A stretch of DNA of 64,000 bases from Bradyrhizobium sp. BR 10289 (GTDB taxonomy: Bacteria > Pseudomonadota > Alphaproteobacteria > Rhizobiales > Xanthobacteraceae): contig NZ_JACOFR010000007.1 of NCBI RefSeq assembly GCF_019455385.1, forward strand, positions 223,531 through 287,530, written 5' to 3'. Every line of letters begins with the position of its first letter. Position 1 is the stretch's first letter. Below the pieces are notes generated by a model. The model was not told the DNA's origin and ran no database searches. It saw only the letters and a list, made by a program, of their open reading frames with translations. Positions 1-8,149 of the stretch are shown in pieces. Position numbers and translations under genes: made by a program.

Positions 1-1
1 C

Positions 2-307
2 TGCCGGCCGCGGGAGGACGCGCGCTTCGTGGTGCTGCATTCCTACGACGGTTACACCACCAACCTTCCGCTGGACGACTTCGCCGCCGAGGACGCCCTG
101 CTCGCCCATAGCTGGTCGGGCCAGCCGCTGACGGCAGAGCACGGCGGCCCGGTGCGGCTGGTCGTTCCGCATCTCTATTTCTGGAAGAGCGCGAAATGGC
201 TGCAGGCCATCGAGTTCGTGACCGAGGACGCACCTGGCTTCTGGGAAGTCCGCGGCTATCATAACCGCGGCGATCCCTGGGCCGAGCAGCGCTATTCAGG
301 CGATTAG
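2..307 (+). CDS. sulfite oxidase-like molybdopterin oxidoreductase, C-terminal part
   Basis: The reading frame is open from the first bases of the window and ends at a TAG, so only the last 101 residues are visible. They match the C-terminal part of YuiH/YedY-like sulfite-oxidase-family proteins: a segment with HSYDGYTT, a PLTAEHGGPVRLVVPHLYFWKSAK stretch in which the substrate and cofactor pocket residues cluster, and a GFWEVRGYHNRGDPW ending. Such proteins bind a molybdenum cofactor and reduce or oxidise S- or N-oxides; the molybdenum-ligating cysteine would lie upstream of the window. The next gene starts 26 bases downstream on the same strand and could be co-transcribed. The family is fairly sure, the substrate is not known. 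Confidence 0.75.
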   Translation, partial: CRPREDARFVVLHSYDGYTTNLPLDDFAAEDALLAHSWSGQPLTAEHGGPVRLVVPHLYFWKSAKWLQAIEFVTEDAPGFWEVRGYHNRGDPWAEQRYSGD

Positions 308-333
308 GATTCACGCAGACACGGGGGAAGCCC

Positions 334-1557
334 ATGCCGACGGAGCGCTTTCAATTCACCGGCGAAGGTGGCCATCAGCTCGCCGCCGCGCTGGAACTGC
401 CCGACGGCGAGCCCGCGGCCTATGCGCTGTTCGCGCATTGCTTCACCTGCGGCAAGGACACGCTGGCGGCCAAGCGCATCTCGGTCGCGCTCGCCGCCAA
501 GGGAATCGCGGTGCTGCGCTTCGATTTCACCGGACTGGGTTCCAGCGAGGGTGATTTCGCCAACTCGACCTTCTCTTCCAATGTCGCCGATCTCGTGCGC
601 GCCGCGGATCACCTGCGCGAGACCCGCAAGGCGCCGTCGCTCTTGATCGGCCACAGCCTCGGCGGCGCCGCGATCCTGGCGGCGGCCGGAAAGATTCCCG
701 AGGCCAGCGCGGTCGCGACCCTCGCGGCCCCCTCCGACCCCGCCCATGTCACCGGCCTGTTCAAGGAGCACATCGACGACATCCGCACCCAAGGTGAGGT
801 CGAAGTTTCGCTGGCGGGGCGCCCGTTCCGGATCAAGCGCGAATTCCTCGACGACATCGCCGAGCACGAGCTGATGAAGGACATCACGGGCTTGCACAAG
901 GCGCTGCTGGTTATGCACTCGCCGGTCGACGATACCGTCGGCATCGACAATGCGACGAAGATCTTCGTTTCGGCAAAACACCCCAAGAGTTTTGTCTCGC
1001 TCGACCATGCCGATCATCTGCTGAGCAAGCCCGCCGACGCGCTCTACGCGGCGGATGTGATCACCGCCTGGGCCAGCCGCTACATCGACACGGCAAAACC
1101 TGCGAAGGCGATGGATCTGGTCGAAGAACCACGAAAAGTCGTGGTGCAGGAGACCCGCAAGAGCAAGTTCAACCAGATCATCACGGTCGGGCCGCATCAT
1201 CTCGTCGCGGACGAACCGAAAGCCGCCGGCGGCGAGGATGCCGGCCCCGGCCCCTATGATTTCCTGCTCGCCGGTCTCGGCGCCTGCACCTCCATGACCA
1301 TGCGCCTCTATGCCGACCGCAAGTCGCTGCCGCTGGATCGCGTCACCGTCACGTTGAAGCATTCGAAGATCTACGCCAAGGACTGCGCGGAGTGCGAGAC
1401 GCGCGACGGCATGCTCGACCAGATCGAGCGCGATATCGCGATCGACGGCGCGCTCGATGCCGAGCAGCGCAAGAAGCTGATGGAGATCGCCGACAAGTGC
1501 CCGGTGCACCGGACACTCACCTCGGAGATCCGGATCGTGACGAAGGCGGTGGACTAA
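334..1557 (+). CDS. alpha/beta hydrolase-OsmC fusion protein
   Basis: A 407-residue protein with two domains. Residues 1-255 form an alpha/beta hydrolase with the nucleophile motif GHSLGG (Ser108), an acid near Asp199/200 in HSPVDD and a histidine in LDHADH (His225 or His228). Residues 270-405 form an OsmC-type domain with the two redox cysteines expected of that family, Cys318 in GLGACTS and Cys389 in DKCPVH, which reduce organic hydroperoxides through a dithiol mechanism. A purine-rich GGGGGAAG lies just before the ATG. Fused proteins of this type are known in proteobacteria and are annotated as bifunctional, but a substrate linking the two activities is not established. A joint role in hydrolysing and reducing peroxidised esters is only a guess. 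Confidence 0.88.
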   Translation: MPTERFQFTGEGGHQLAAALELPDGEPAAYALFAHCFTCGKDTLAAKRISVALAAKGIAVLRFDFTGLGSSEGDFANSTFSSNVADLVRAADHLRETRKAPSLLIGHSLGGAAILAAAGKIPEASAVATLAAPSDPAHVTGLFKEHIDDIRTQGEVEVSLAGRPFRIKREFLDDIAEHELMKDITGLHKALLVMHSPVDDTVGIDNATKIFVSAKHPKSFVSLDHADHLLSKPADALYAADVITAWASRYIDTAKPAKAMDLVEEPRKVVVQETRKSKFNQIITVGPHHLVADEPKAAGGEDAGPGPYDFLLAGLGACTSMTMRLYADRKSLPLDRVTVTLKHSKIYAKDCAECETRDGMLDQIERDIAIDGALDAEQRKKLMEIADKCPVHRTLTSEIRIVTKAVD

Positions 1558-1567
1558 CCGGCTTACC

Positions 1568-3016
1568 CTAGAAGCACGACGCCATCGTTCGCAGGGCCGC
1601 GCTGATCTCGCCCTCGCGCCAGGCGGCGAAGCCGAGCAGCAGGCCGTGATCGCGCGGCTTTCCGAGTGACAGGCCGGACAGCGCGCGCGTCACGACGCCT
1701 GCCTCGGCCAACCGCTTGACCGCTGCCCGATCGGCGGCGCCGCGCTTCAGGCGCGCGACGAGCTGGATGCCGCCTGAGGGAACTTCGGCCGTCAGCACCT
1801 CGCCGAGATGGCGCTCCAGCCCCTCGGCCAGATGATCGCGGCGCGCGTGATAGAGCCGGCGCATCCGGCGCAGATGCGCGAGGAAATGCCCGTCGGTGAT
1901 GAACTCGGCGAGCGCCTCCTGGATGTGGCTGGACGCGATCAGGCCGATATGCCGCTGCGCGATATCGAGCGTGCCGACCAGGGCCGGCGGCACGACGAGA
2001 TAGCCGAGCCGGATATCCGAGGTCATCGCCTTCGTGAACGTGCCGACATAGAACACGCGGCCATCGGTATCCAATCCCTGCAAGGCTGGCACCGGCCGGC
2101 TGTCGTAGTGGAATTCGCCGTCGTAATCGTCTTCCACGATCCAGGTCTTGCCGGGCTTGCCGAGCTTTAGAAACGCGATGCGGCGGGTGAGCGACATCAA
2201 CCGCCCGGTCGGGTGCTGGTGCGAGGGCGTCATGAAGATCAGCGTCGGGGCCGCGCCGCCCGGCATCCGCTGCATGCCTTCCTCGTCCAGCCTGATGCCG
2301 CTCACGCGCGCACCGGAGGCGCGGAACGCGGCCACCGCACCGGGATAGCCGGGATCCTCCACCCAGACGTCATCGCCGGGCGTGATCAGCACGGCTGCAA
2401 TCAGGGTCAGCGCCGCCTGCGCGCTCGGCAGGATCAGGATCTGGTCTGCGCCGGCGCGAACGCCTCGGCTGGCCGCCAGATATTGCGCCAGCGCCTCGCG
2501 CAGGCGCGGCCGGTTGACGGGGCCGAGCTCGCGCCTGCCTGCGCGCACCGCGCTACGGCGCAGGCAGCGGGCCCAGATCTCGCTCGGAAACTCCCGTGCA
2601 TCGCCATGCCCGGGACGCAGCGGCTTCATCGGCGCCTGATAGGACATCGGCCAATCTGCCCGCGCGAGCTTCGAGGCCCAGGGAGAGAGCCGCGGCGTGC
2701 CGGAGCGCACCTGCGACGCTATGGCGCCTGCCCGCACGATGCGCTCGCCGCTGTCGACCGTCACGACCGGGCGCCGCCCGTGCGACGCAGCCAGATATCC
2801 TTCGGCGGCAAGCTGCTCGAATGCGTAGGTGACGGTGTTGCGGGAGACGCCGAGATCGCTCGCGAGCCGGCGGCTCGACGGCAATGCGCGGCCCCTGCCG
2901 ATGCGGCCGCTTCCGATCAGCTCCCTGAGCCGGCTCGCCAGCTGGGCCACGAGCCCTTCCTCGCCGGTCCGCTTCAGCTCGATCAGCGCAGCGATCATGT
3001 CGTCGGAAACTGGCAC
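1568..3016 (-). CDS. MocR/PdxR-type GntR-aminotransferase regulator
   Basis: A 482-residue protein starting at GTG. Residues 15-80 are a GntR winged helix-turn-helix (LPSSRRLASDLGVSRNTV). Residues 110-480 resemble a fold-type I aminotransferase: HQHPTG at 266-271, the PLP-phenol-contacting DDYDGEF at 296-302 and the Schiff-base lysine Lys329 in GTFTKAM. In this family the aminotransferase part serves as an effector or PLP sensor, not as an enzyme. The gene is divergent from a DMT exporter gene 82 bases away, the usual arrangement for MocR regulators that control an adjacent transporter or PLP-related gene. PdxR proper controls pyridoxal synthesis, but no pdxST is present, so the target is more likely the neighbouring exporter. 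Confidence 0.88.
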   Translation of the reverse strand: MPVSDDMIAALIELKRTGEEGLVAQLASRLRELIGSGRIGRGRALPSSRRLASDLGVSRNTVTYAFEQLAAEGYLAASHGRRPVVTVDSGERIVRAGAIASQVRSGTPRLSPWASKLARADWPMSYQAPMKPLRPGHGDAREFPSEIWARCLRRSAVRAGRRELGPVNRPRLREALAQYLAASRGVRAGADQILILPSAQAALTLIAAVLITPGDDVWVEDPGYPGAVAAFRASGARVSGIRLDEEGMQRMPGGAAPTLIFMTPSHQHPTGRLMSLTRRIAFLKLGKPGKTWIVEDDYDGEFHYDSRPVPALQGLDTDGRVFYVGTFTKAMTSDIRLGYLVVPPALVGTLDIAQRHIGLIASSHIQEALAEFITDGHFLAHLRRMRRLYHARRDHLAEGLERHLGEVLTAEVPSGGIQLVARLKRGAADRAAVKRLAEAGVVTRALSGLSLGKPRDHGLLLGFAAWREGEISAALRTMASCF

Positions 3017-3098
3017 CTTATTCCTTCTCGATCTGGCGCTTTTTCAAGGACCAGGCCGGATGCTACCTGCGGTGCCGGACTGCTTCAAGGATGTTGCG

Positions 3099-4013
3099 AT
3101 GAACTCCCTGTCACCCCGCGCGGCCGTCGGCCTGTTTCTCATCGTCGTGCTGGCCTGGGGCGTAAACTGGTCGGTGACGAAACAGCTCGTCCAGTTTCTC
3201 CCGCCACTCTGGACGTCGGCGATCCGGAGCTGGATCGCGCTGGCCGGATTGTTCGTGATCCTCGGGCTCAGCAACAATCTGGTGATCCCGGAGCGGCGCG
3301 ACATTCCGGTGATCCTGAGCGTCGCACTGCTGCACATGACGATCTTCTCGGTGCTGGTTGCGGCCGGCGTGCGCTTCCTGCCCGCGGGCAAGGCCATCGT
3401 ACTCGGCTACACCACGCCGCTCTGGGTCGCGATCGCCGCGCCGCTGCTCGGCAAGGACACGCTGACGGCGCCGAAGCTCGCCGGTGCGCTGCTGGGGCTG
3501 ATCGGCCTCGCCGTGATCCTGAACCCGACGTCGATCGACTGGACCAATGGCAACGTCGTGCTCGGCGCCGGCATGGTGATTCTCGCCGCGATCTCCTGGG
3601 CCGCGAACATCATCTATATCCGCGCCCATCGCTGGATCGCCTCGCCGTTGCAACTGCTGATCTGGCAGGTGTTCGTCGCAACCATCATCCTGACGGGATC
3701 GGCGGCCGTCACGGATGGCCTGCCGCACGCGGAATGGTCGTGGAAGCTCGTGCTGCTGTTCCTGTATTCCGGTCTGATCGGAACGGCGCTGGCCTATTGG
3801 GCGATGTCGATGGTCAACAAGAGCATCTCGGCGCTGACGACCTCGCTCGGCACCACCGGAACGCCGCTCGTCGGCATCGCCAGCGCTGCGATCCTGCTGG
3901 GCGAGCCGATCGACATGAGCCTTGCCGTCGCGGCGGCGCTGATCGTCACCGGCATCGGCCTTGCGACGCTGGGCGACCGGCTCAAGCGCCGTCAGGCCAC
4001 CGCGAGCGGCTGA
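3099..4013 (+). CDS. DMT-family (EamA) transporter
   Basis: A 304-residue inner-membrane protein with about ten hydrophobic segments arranged as two EamA repeats, the layout of drug/metabolite transporters such as RhtA and YdcZ-like exporters. The frame is open further upstream, but the ATG at 3099 is preceded by AAGGA at a good distance and gives the normal family N-terminus directly before the first membrane helix. The gene is divergent from the MocR-type regulator, which probably controls it. Its last 22 bases overlap the end of the convergent YeeE/YedE gene. An amino acid or amine is a plausible export substrate from the family and the regulator type, but the sequence does not settle this. 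Confidence 0.87.
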   Translation: MNSLSPRAAVGLFLIVVLAWGVNWSVTKQLVQFLPPLWTSAIRSWIALAGLFVILGLSNNLVIPERRDIPVILSVALLHMTIFSVLVAAGVRFLPAGKAIVLGYTTPLWVAIAAPLLGKDTLTAPKLAGALLGLIGLAVILNPTSIDWTNGNVVLGAGMVILAAISWAANIIYIRAHRWIASPLQLLIWQVFVATIILTGSAAVTDGLPHAEWSWKLVLLFLYSGLIGTALAYWAMSMVNKSISALTTSLGTTGTPLVGIASAAILLGEPIDMSLAVAAALIVTGIGLATLGDRLKRRQATASG

Positions 4014-5050
4014 ACGCGCAAGGCTCCGCGCAGGCCCGCCGTCGTGCCGAGCAGGATGCCGGCGAGTGCGACGAACGAGCCGAACGCAAGCGTCGAGACG
4101 CCCGTGAGGCCCTGCCCGATCGAGCAGCCGAATGCCATCACGCCGCCGATCCCCATCAGCGCGGCACCACCGGCCGAGCGCAGCATGTGACGCGGAGACG
4201 AATAGCCTTCGAGGTGGAAGCGCCCCGTCGCGAGCGCGGTGACGAGGCTGCCGGCGAAGACGCCGGCCACGGTCGCAATGCCAAAATTCAGCGCCAGGCC
4301 GGTCGAGAGCATGACATATTGCAGGGTGTCCGCGATTGGCGCGACAAAAGTGAGCGACGTCACCGGCACCGGGTTGAAATCATCGGCGCCGAGATAGCCG
4401 GTAACGAACCAGCCGGCGGCAACGAGCAGGCCGACAATGAAGCCCGCTGCGATCTGACCCGACGAGCGGCGGAAGGGTGGATGCGCGAACGCGAACAGCA
4501 CCAGCGCGATGACGATGACGGCGGCAGCGATCGCGCGCGCGCTCACTTCGGTGAAACCGAGCGTCGCCAGCATCGACGGCAGCGAATTGGCGCTGAAAGT
4601 GGTTTGCGAGGCCTGCACCAGTGCGATGCGTGCCGGCGCGATCAAGCCCTTGAGCGTCATCTGCGCGGCGATGGCAAGCACGATCACGACGACGAAGGAG
4701 CGGAGATTGCCGCGGCCGAGCAGCACCAGCGCGCGCGAGCCGCAACCGTTCGACAGCACCATGCCGTAGCCGAACAGCAGACCGCCGAGGAAGAGCACCG
4801 GCACCGAGAAGGATTGCTGCAGGTAGATCGACTTGCCGAGATCGGCCATGCCATTGCCCGCAAGGAACTGGCTGGCGGCAATCGCAACCGCAATCGCCAG
4901 CGCATAAGAGCGCACCAGCCGGCTGTCTCCCTTCGCCAAAAAGCCGCGCATGCTGCTCATCAGGCAGAAACCGCTGAGCAGGCCAACGGCGCCGTAGATG
5001 AGGCCGATGGCAAGGCCGGCGAGGATGACGAGCTGGGGGGATTCCATCAT
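3992..5050 (-). CDS. YeeE/YedE-family sulfur-compound transporter
   Basis: A 352-residue polytopic membrane protein of the YeeE/YedE (TsuA-like) family, built as two homologous halves. The conserved cysteines that pass thiosulfate in the structurally known member are matched by Cys29 (SGFCLMSS), Cys103 (SNGCGSRA) and Cys309 (AFGCSIGQG). This is the fused, full-length form. Its ATG shares one base with the stop codon of the upstream quinone-reductase-like gene (TAATG), so translation is probably coupled. No TusA-like or rhodanese gene is adjacent, which is often seen with this family. Thiosulfate or another reduced sulfur compound is the likely substrate. Confidence 0.85.
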   Translation of the reverse strand: MMESPQLVILAGLAIGLIYGAVGLLSGFCLMSSMRGFLAKGDSRLVRSYALAIAVAIAASQFLAGNGMADLGKSIYLQQSFSVPVLFLGGLLFGYGMVLSNGCGSRALVLLGRGNLRSFVVVIVLAIAAQMTLKGLIAPARIALVQASQTTFSANSLPSMLATLGFTEVSARAIAAAVIVIALVLFAFAHPPFRRSSGQIAAGFIVGLLVAAGWFVTGYLGADDFNPVPVTSLTFVAPIADTLQYVMLSTGLALNFGIATVAGVFAGSLVTALATGRFHLEGYSSPRHMLRSAGGAALMGIGGVMAFGCSIGQGLTGVSTLAFGSFVALAGILLGTTAGLRGALRVQPLAVA

Positions 5051-6054
5051 TACGGCTTCAGGATCACGCGGTCCCGCGAGGAGCCGGCGACCGCGACATA
5101 GGCCTCCTTCGCGCGCTCCAGCGGATAGACGGCGTTTGCCTTGATCGGAAACGGCTTCAGATGGCCGCTCACAAAGCCCGGACCGAGGTCGCGCAGCACC
5201 GCGCCCGTTGCAGCCGACGACAGGCCGAGCGTGTCGATACCGACATAGGTGTGCTGTCCGCGATAGAATTCGAGAATGTTGAACTGCACGATGCGGTCGA
5301 TCGCGGCGATCAGGATCTGCCGGCCGCGCAGCGCCAACGACTTGTGCGCGGCCTGGAAGTAGGGATCGCCGACCGTGTTGAAGACGATGTCGGCGCCCTT
5401 GCCGCCGGTCAGCTCACGCACGCGCGTCGCGACATCGGTCGCGGAAGCATCGATCACCTCGACCGGCGCATTGCTGTGGCCTTCATAGGCTTCCGCCTTG
5501 CGGACCACGCCGATCACGCGCGCGCCCTGCCAAGTCGCGATCTGCACGGCGGCCTGGCCGACCTTGCCGTTGACGCCGAACACCAGCACCGTCTCACCGG
5601 GCTTTGGAATGCCGGCGCGACGAAAACCTTCCATCGCCGTGACGAAGGGCACGCCGATGCCGGCGGCCTCTTCCCAGGACACCGCCCTTGGCTTCTCCAC
5701 GACGGCATCGGCCTCGACGACGAGATGGCTGGCGTGGGTGCCATCGCGGCGAATGCCGAGATCGCCGGAGGAGCCGAACACCTCGCGCCCGATCGTGCCG
5801 GCCGGCCCGTCGATCACCACACCGGCGTAATCGCGGCCGGGCGTGCGCGGGAAGACGGCATAGGGCATCAGCCCGGTCGCGGCCTTGACGTCGGACGGAT
5901 TGACGGCGGCGGCCTTGACCTCGATCAGGACATCGTTCGGGCCACGCGTGAGTTTGTGGGGCTCAACGACAGGCGCAACCGCCGCGGCGTTTTCAGCCTT
6001 GGCAGTGAGGCGCACGCAACGAGCTTCGACGGTTTGGGGATCGGCAGATGACAT
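5050..6054 (-). CDS. MDR-family quinone oxidoreductase / zinc-independent alcohol dehydrogenase-like protein
   Basis: A 334-residue medium-chain dehydrogenase/reductase. The N-terminal GroES-like part has NPSDVKAATG and GRDYAGVV where zinc enzymes carry GHE, and the catalytic zinc cysteine is missing, so it is probably a zinc-free NADPH:quinone or enoyl reductase. The nucleotide-binding fold follows with GVNGKVGQAA at about residue 155. The stop overlaps the start of the YeeE/YedE gene by one base. The ATG lacks a good Shine-Dalgarno, and a strong stem-loop (6063-6080) ends nine bases upstream of it, which may affect its translation. Substrate is not predictable. Confidence 0.82.
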   Translation of the reverse strand: MSSADPQTVEARCVRLTAKAENAAAVAPVVEPHKLTRGPNDVLIEVKAAAVNPSDVKAATGLMPYAVFPRTPGRDYAGVVIDGPAGTIGREVFGSSGDLGIRRDGTHASHLVVEADAVVEKPRAVSWEEAAGIGVPFVTAMEGFRRAGIPKPGETVLVFGVNGKVGQAAVQIATWQGARVIGVVRKAEAYEGHSNAPVEVIDASATDVATRVRELTGGKGADIVFNTVGDPYFQAAHKSLALRGRQILIAAIDRIVQFNILEFYRGQHTYVGIDTLGLSSAATGAVLRDLGPGFVSGHLKPFPIKANAVYPLERAKEAYVAVAGSSRDRVILKP

Positions 6055-6062
6055 GGAAAGGA

Positions 6063-6080
6063 CCCGCGATGTCTCGCGGG
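6063..6080 (-). promoter_or_regulatory. leader stem-loop before quinone-reductase-like gene
   Basis: A perfect 7-base stem (CCCGCGA / TCGCGGG) with a 4-base loop ends nine bases before the ATG at 6054, within the expected 5' leader. No Shine-Dalgarno sequence is visible between hairpin and start codon. It may hinder ribosome entry or end upstream transcription; there is no U-run in either direction, so a classic terminator is unlikely. Confidence 0.4.
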
Positions 6081-6133
6081 CCTTGTCGCCTTTGGGGACG
6101 GTCGAGTCAACCGCCGCATCCTCAACTGCCGCC

Positions 6134-6267
6134 CGTCATCCTGAGGCGCGAGCAGTGCGGTGCGCGGCACCGCACTGAGAGCCTCGAAGGATGAACGCCC
6201 CCCGCTGCGGCATCCGGGCCGTCGCCCTTCGAGGGCCGCTGAAGAAGCGGCCACCTCAGGGTGACGG
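6134..6267. repeat. intergenic palindromic repeat, CGTCATCCTGAGG type
   Basis: The element starts with CGTCATCCTGAGG and ends with the near-complement CCTCAGGGTGACGG. Inside are CTCGAAGGATGAAC and CCCTTCGAGGGCC arms and a further hairpin (GTGCGG..CCGCAC). This is the style of interspersed palindromes found in Bradyrhizobium and its relatives. It fills the gap between the quinone-reductase-like gene and the end of paaK. Confidence 0.6.
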
Positions 6268-6284
6268 GGAGAGACTGTCCTCGC

Positions 6285-7616
6285 TCAATCCTTCGGCCGC
6301 TTGTCGTAGAGCCGCCTGGCCTTGCCGAGCGAGCGTTCCAGCGTGTCCGGCGGGACGATCTGAACCCTCGACGTGATCCCGATGGTGTTCTTGATATGGG
6401 TCGACACCCGATCGGCATGGTCAACGAGGCCACGGCCGTCCCAGCTCTCCGACCGGGCCTCCGCGATGATGGTCAGCTCGTCCATGCGGCCCTCGCGGGT
6501 CAGTTCGAGGATGAAATGCCCGCCGCACCAGTCGGTGGCGAGCAGCACCTCCTCGATCTGGGTCGGGAACAGATTGACGCCGCGCAGGATGATCATGTCG
6601 TCCGAGCGGCCCGTCACCTTCTCCATGCGCCGCATGCCCGGCCGCGCCGTGCCCGGCAGCAAGCGCGTCAGGTCGCGGGTGCGATAGCGGATCACCGGAA
6701 AAGCTTCCTTGGTGAGCGAGGTGAAGACCAGCTCGCCCTTCTCGCCATCCGGCAGCACCGCGCCGGTCTCGGGGTCGATCACCTCGGGATAGAAATGATC
6801 CTCCCAGATGTGCAGGCCGTCCTTGGTCTCGATGCACTCCTGCGCAACGCCAGGGCCGATCACCTCGGAGAGGCCATAGATGTCCGTCGCATCCATGTCG
6901 AAGGCGTCCTCGATCTCCCCCCGCATCGCGTTGGTCCACGGCTCGGCGCCGAAAATGCCGACCTTGAGCGAGCATTGGCGCGGGTCAAGCTTCTGACGCT
7001 TGAACTCGTCGAGGATCGCCAGCATGTAGCTCGGCGTCACCGTGATGATATCGGGCCGAAAATCGTTGATGAGCTGCACCTGTCGTTCGGTCATGCCGCC
7101 CGAGATCGGCACCACGGTGCAGCCGAGCTTCTCGGCGCCATAGTGCACGCCGAGCCCGCCGGTGAAGAGACCGTAGCCATAGGCATTGTGGATGATCATG
7201 CCGGTGCGGCCGCCGGCGGCACGGATCGAGCGCGCCATCACCTCCGACCAGGTGTCGATGTCGCGCTGGGTGTAACCGACGACGATCGGCTTGCCCGTCG
7301 TGCCCGAGGAGGCATGCACGCGCACCAGCTTTTCGCGCGGCACGGCGAACATGTTGAACGGATAATTGTCGCGGAGATCCGTCTTCACCGTGAACGGAAA
7401 CTTCGCGAGATCGGAGAGCTCGCGAAAGTCCGACGGGTGCACGCCGGCCGTGTCGAACGCCTTGCGATAATGCGCGACATTGTCGTAGGCGTGCTTCAGC
7501 GACCAGGCCAGCCGCTGCGTTTGCAGCGCCATGATCTCGTCGCGGGAGGCGCGCTCATGCGCGTCCATCTCGGCGCTATAGGCGTGGCCGCCTTCCTTGA
7601 GCCTCGTCAGAGCCAT
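6285..7616 (-). CDS. paaK: phenylacetate-CoA ligase
   Basis: A 443-residue adenylate-forming enzyme that activates phenylacetate to phenylacetyl-CoA, the first step of the aerobic hybrid pathway. The ATP-binding SSGTTGKP motif is at residues 103-110, IFGAEPW and DIYGLSEVIGPG follow in the core, and the C-terminal hinge carries GRSDDMIILRG and the catalytic-lysine region KARRLYDKR. The frame extends upstream to 7673, but the ATG at 7616 is preceded by GGGGAA and starts the usual MALTRL-type N-terminus. It is the last gene of the paaABCDEIK run, 32 bases after paaI. Confidence 0.96.
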   Translation of the reverse strand: MALTRLKEGGHAYSAEMDAHERASRDEIMALQTQRLAWSLKHAYDNVAHYRKAFDTAGVHPSDFRELSDLAKFPFTVKTDLRDNYPFNMFAVPREKLVRVHASSGTTGKPIVVGYTQRDIDTWSEVMARSIRAAGGRTGMIIHNAYGYGLFTGGLGVHYGAEKLGCTVVPISGGMTERQVQLINDFRPDIITVTPSYMLAILDEFKRQKLDPRQCSLKVGIFGAEPWTNAMRGEIEDAFDMDATDIYGLSEVIGPGVAQECIETKDGLHIWEDHFYPEVIDPETGAVLPDGEKGELVFTSLTKEAFPVIRYRTRDLTRLLPGTARPGMRRMEKVTGRSDDMIILRGVNLFPTQIEEVLLATDWCGGHFILELTREGRMDELTIIAEARSESWDGRGLVDHADRVSTHIKNTIGITSRVQIVPPDTLERSLGKARRLYDKRPKD

Positions 7617-7648
7617 CCTGGTTTCCCCACATTGCTTCGTTCTTTTCT

Positions 7649-8098
7649 TTATTGGTTTTGTGCGGGCAGCCACGTGCCGGGAATGACACGCGAATGCCCG
7701 CGGAATTCCGCGATGACGGTGTCGCCGGCGGTGACGCGCACGTCGTAGATGCCGGAACGGCCCCCGCGCGTGATCTCGCGCGCCCTCGCGATCAGGCGAT
7801 CGCCGAGCTTGCCCGGCTTGATGAAGGTGATCTGGCCCTGCGCGGCCACCACCCGCTCGTTGTGCGAGTTACAGGCGAACGCAAAGGCTGAATCGGCGAG
7901 CGTGAAGATGAAGCCGCCATGGGCGATGCGCTGGCCGTTGACCATATCCGGCCGCACATTCATCGCGAGCGTCGCAAAACCCGGGCCGATCTCGACGATC
8001 TCCATGCCAAGGCCTTTGGAGGCATCGTCCTCCGCCCACATGGCGTCGGCGCAGGCGCGGGCAACATCCTCAGGCGACAGGCCGGCTTTGACGTTCAC
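7649..8098 (-). CDS. paaI: hydroxyphenylacetyl-CoA thioesterase PaaI
   Basis: A hotdog-fold thioesterase of 149 residues that releases CoA from stalled ring-hydroxylated intermediates of phenylacetate breakdown and so protects the CoA pool. The catalytic region with an RIAHGGFIFTLAD motif is intact, and the partner asparagine lies just before it in MVNGQ. A longer frame begins at a TTG at 8125, but the GTG at 8098 has GGGGAG six bases before it, so I choose GTG. It lies between paaE and paaK in the operon. Confidence 0.93.
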   Translation of the reverse strand: MNVKAGLSPEDVARACADAMWAEDDASKGLGMEIVEIGPGFATLAMNVRPDMVNGQRIAHGGFIFTLADSAFAFACNSHNERVVAAQGQITFIKPGKLGDRLIARAREITRGGRSGIYDVRVTAGDTVIAEFRGHSRVIPGTWLPAQNQ

Positions 8099-8149
8099 GC
8101 GCTTCTCCCCGCTGTTTGCACGCAATGTTCTGCTGGTTGGACAACACTG

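Noticed and set aside
3043..3090. TTCAAGGA direct repeats between the MocR-type gene and the DMT gene as regulator sites
   Set aside because: The second copy supplies the AAGGA ribosome site of the DMT gene, so the repeat is probably coincidence.
2213..5101. 962-codon open frame on the plus strand over the MocR, DMT and YeeE genes
   Set aside because: It crosses three well-recognised genes in another frame and strand, and its translation is low-complexity and Arg/Ala-rich.
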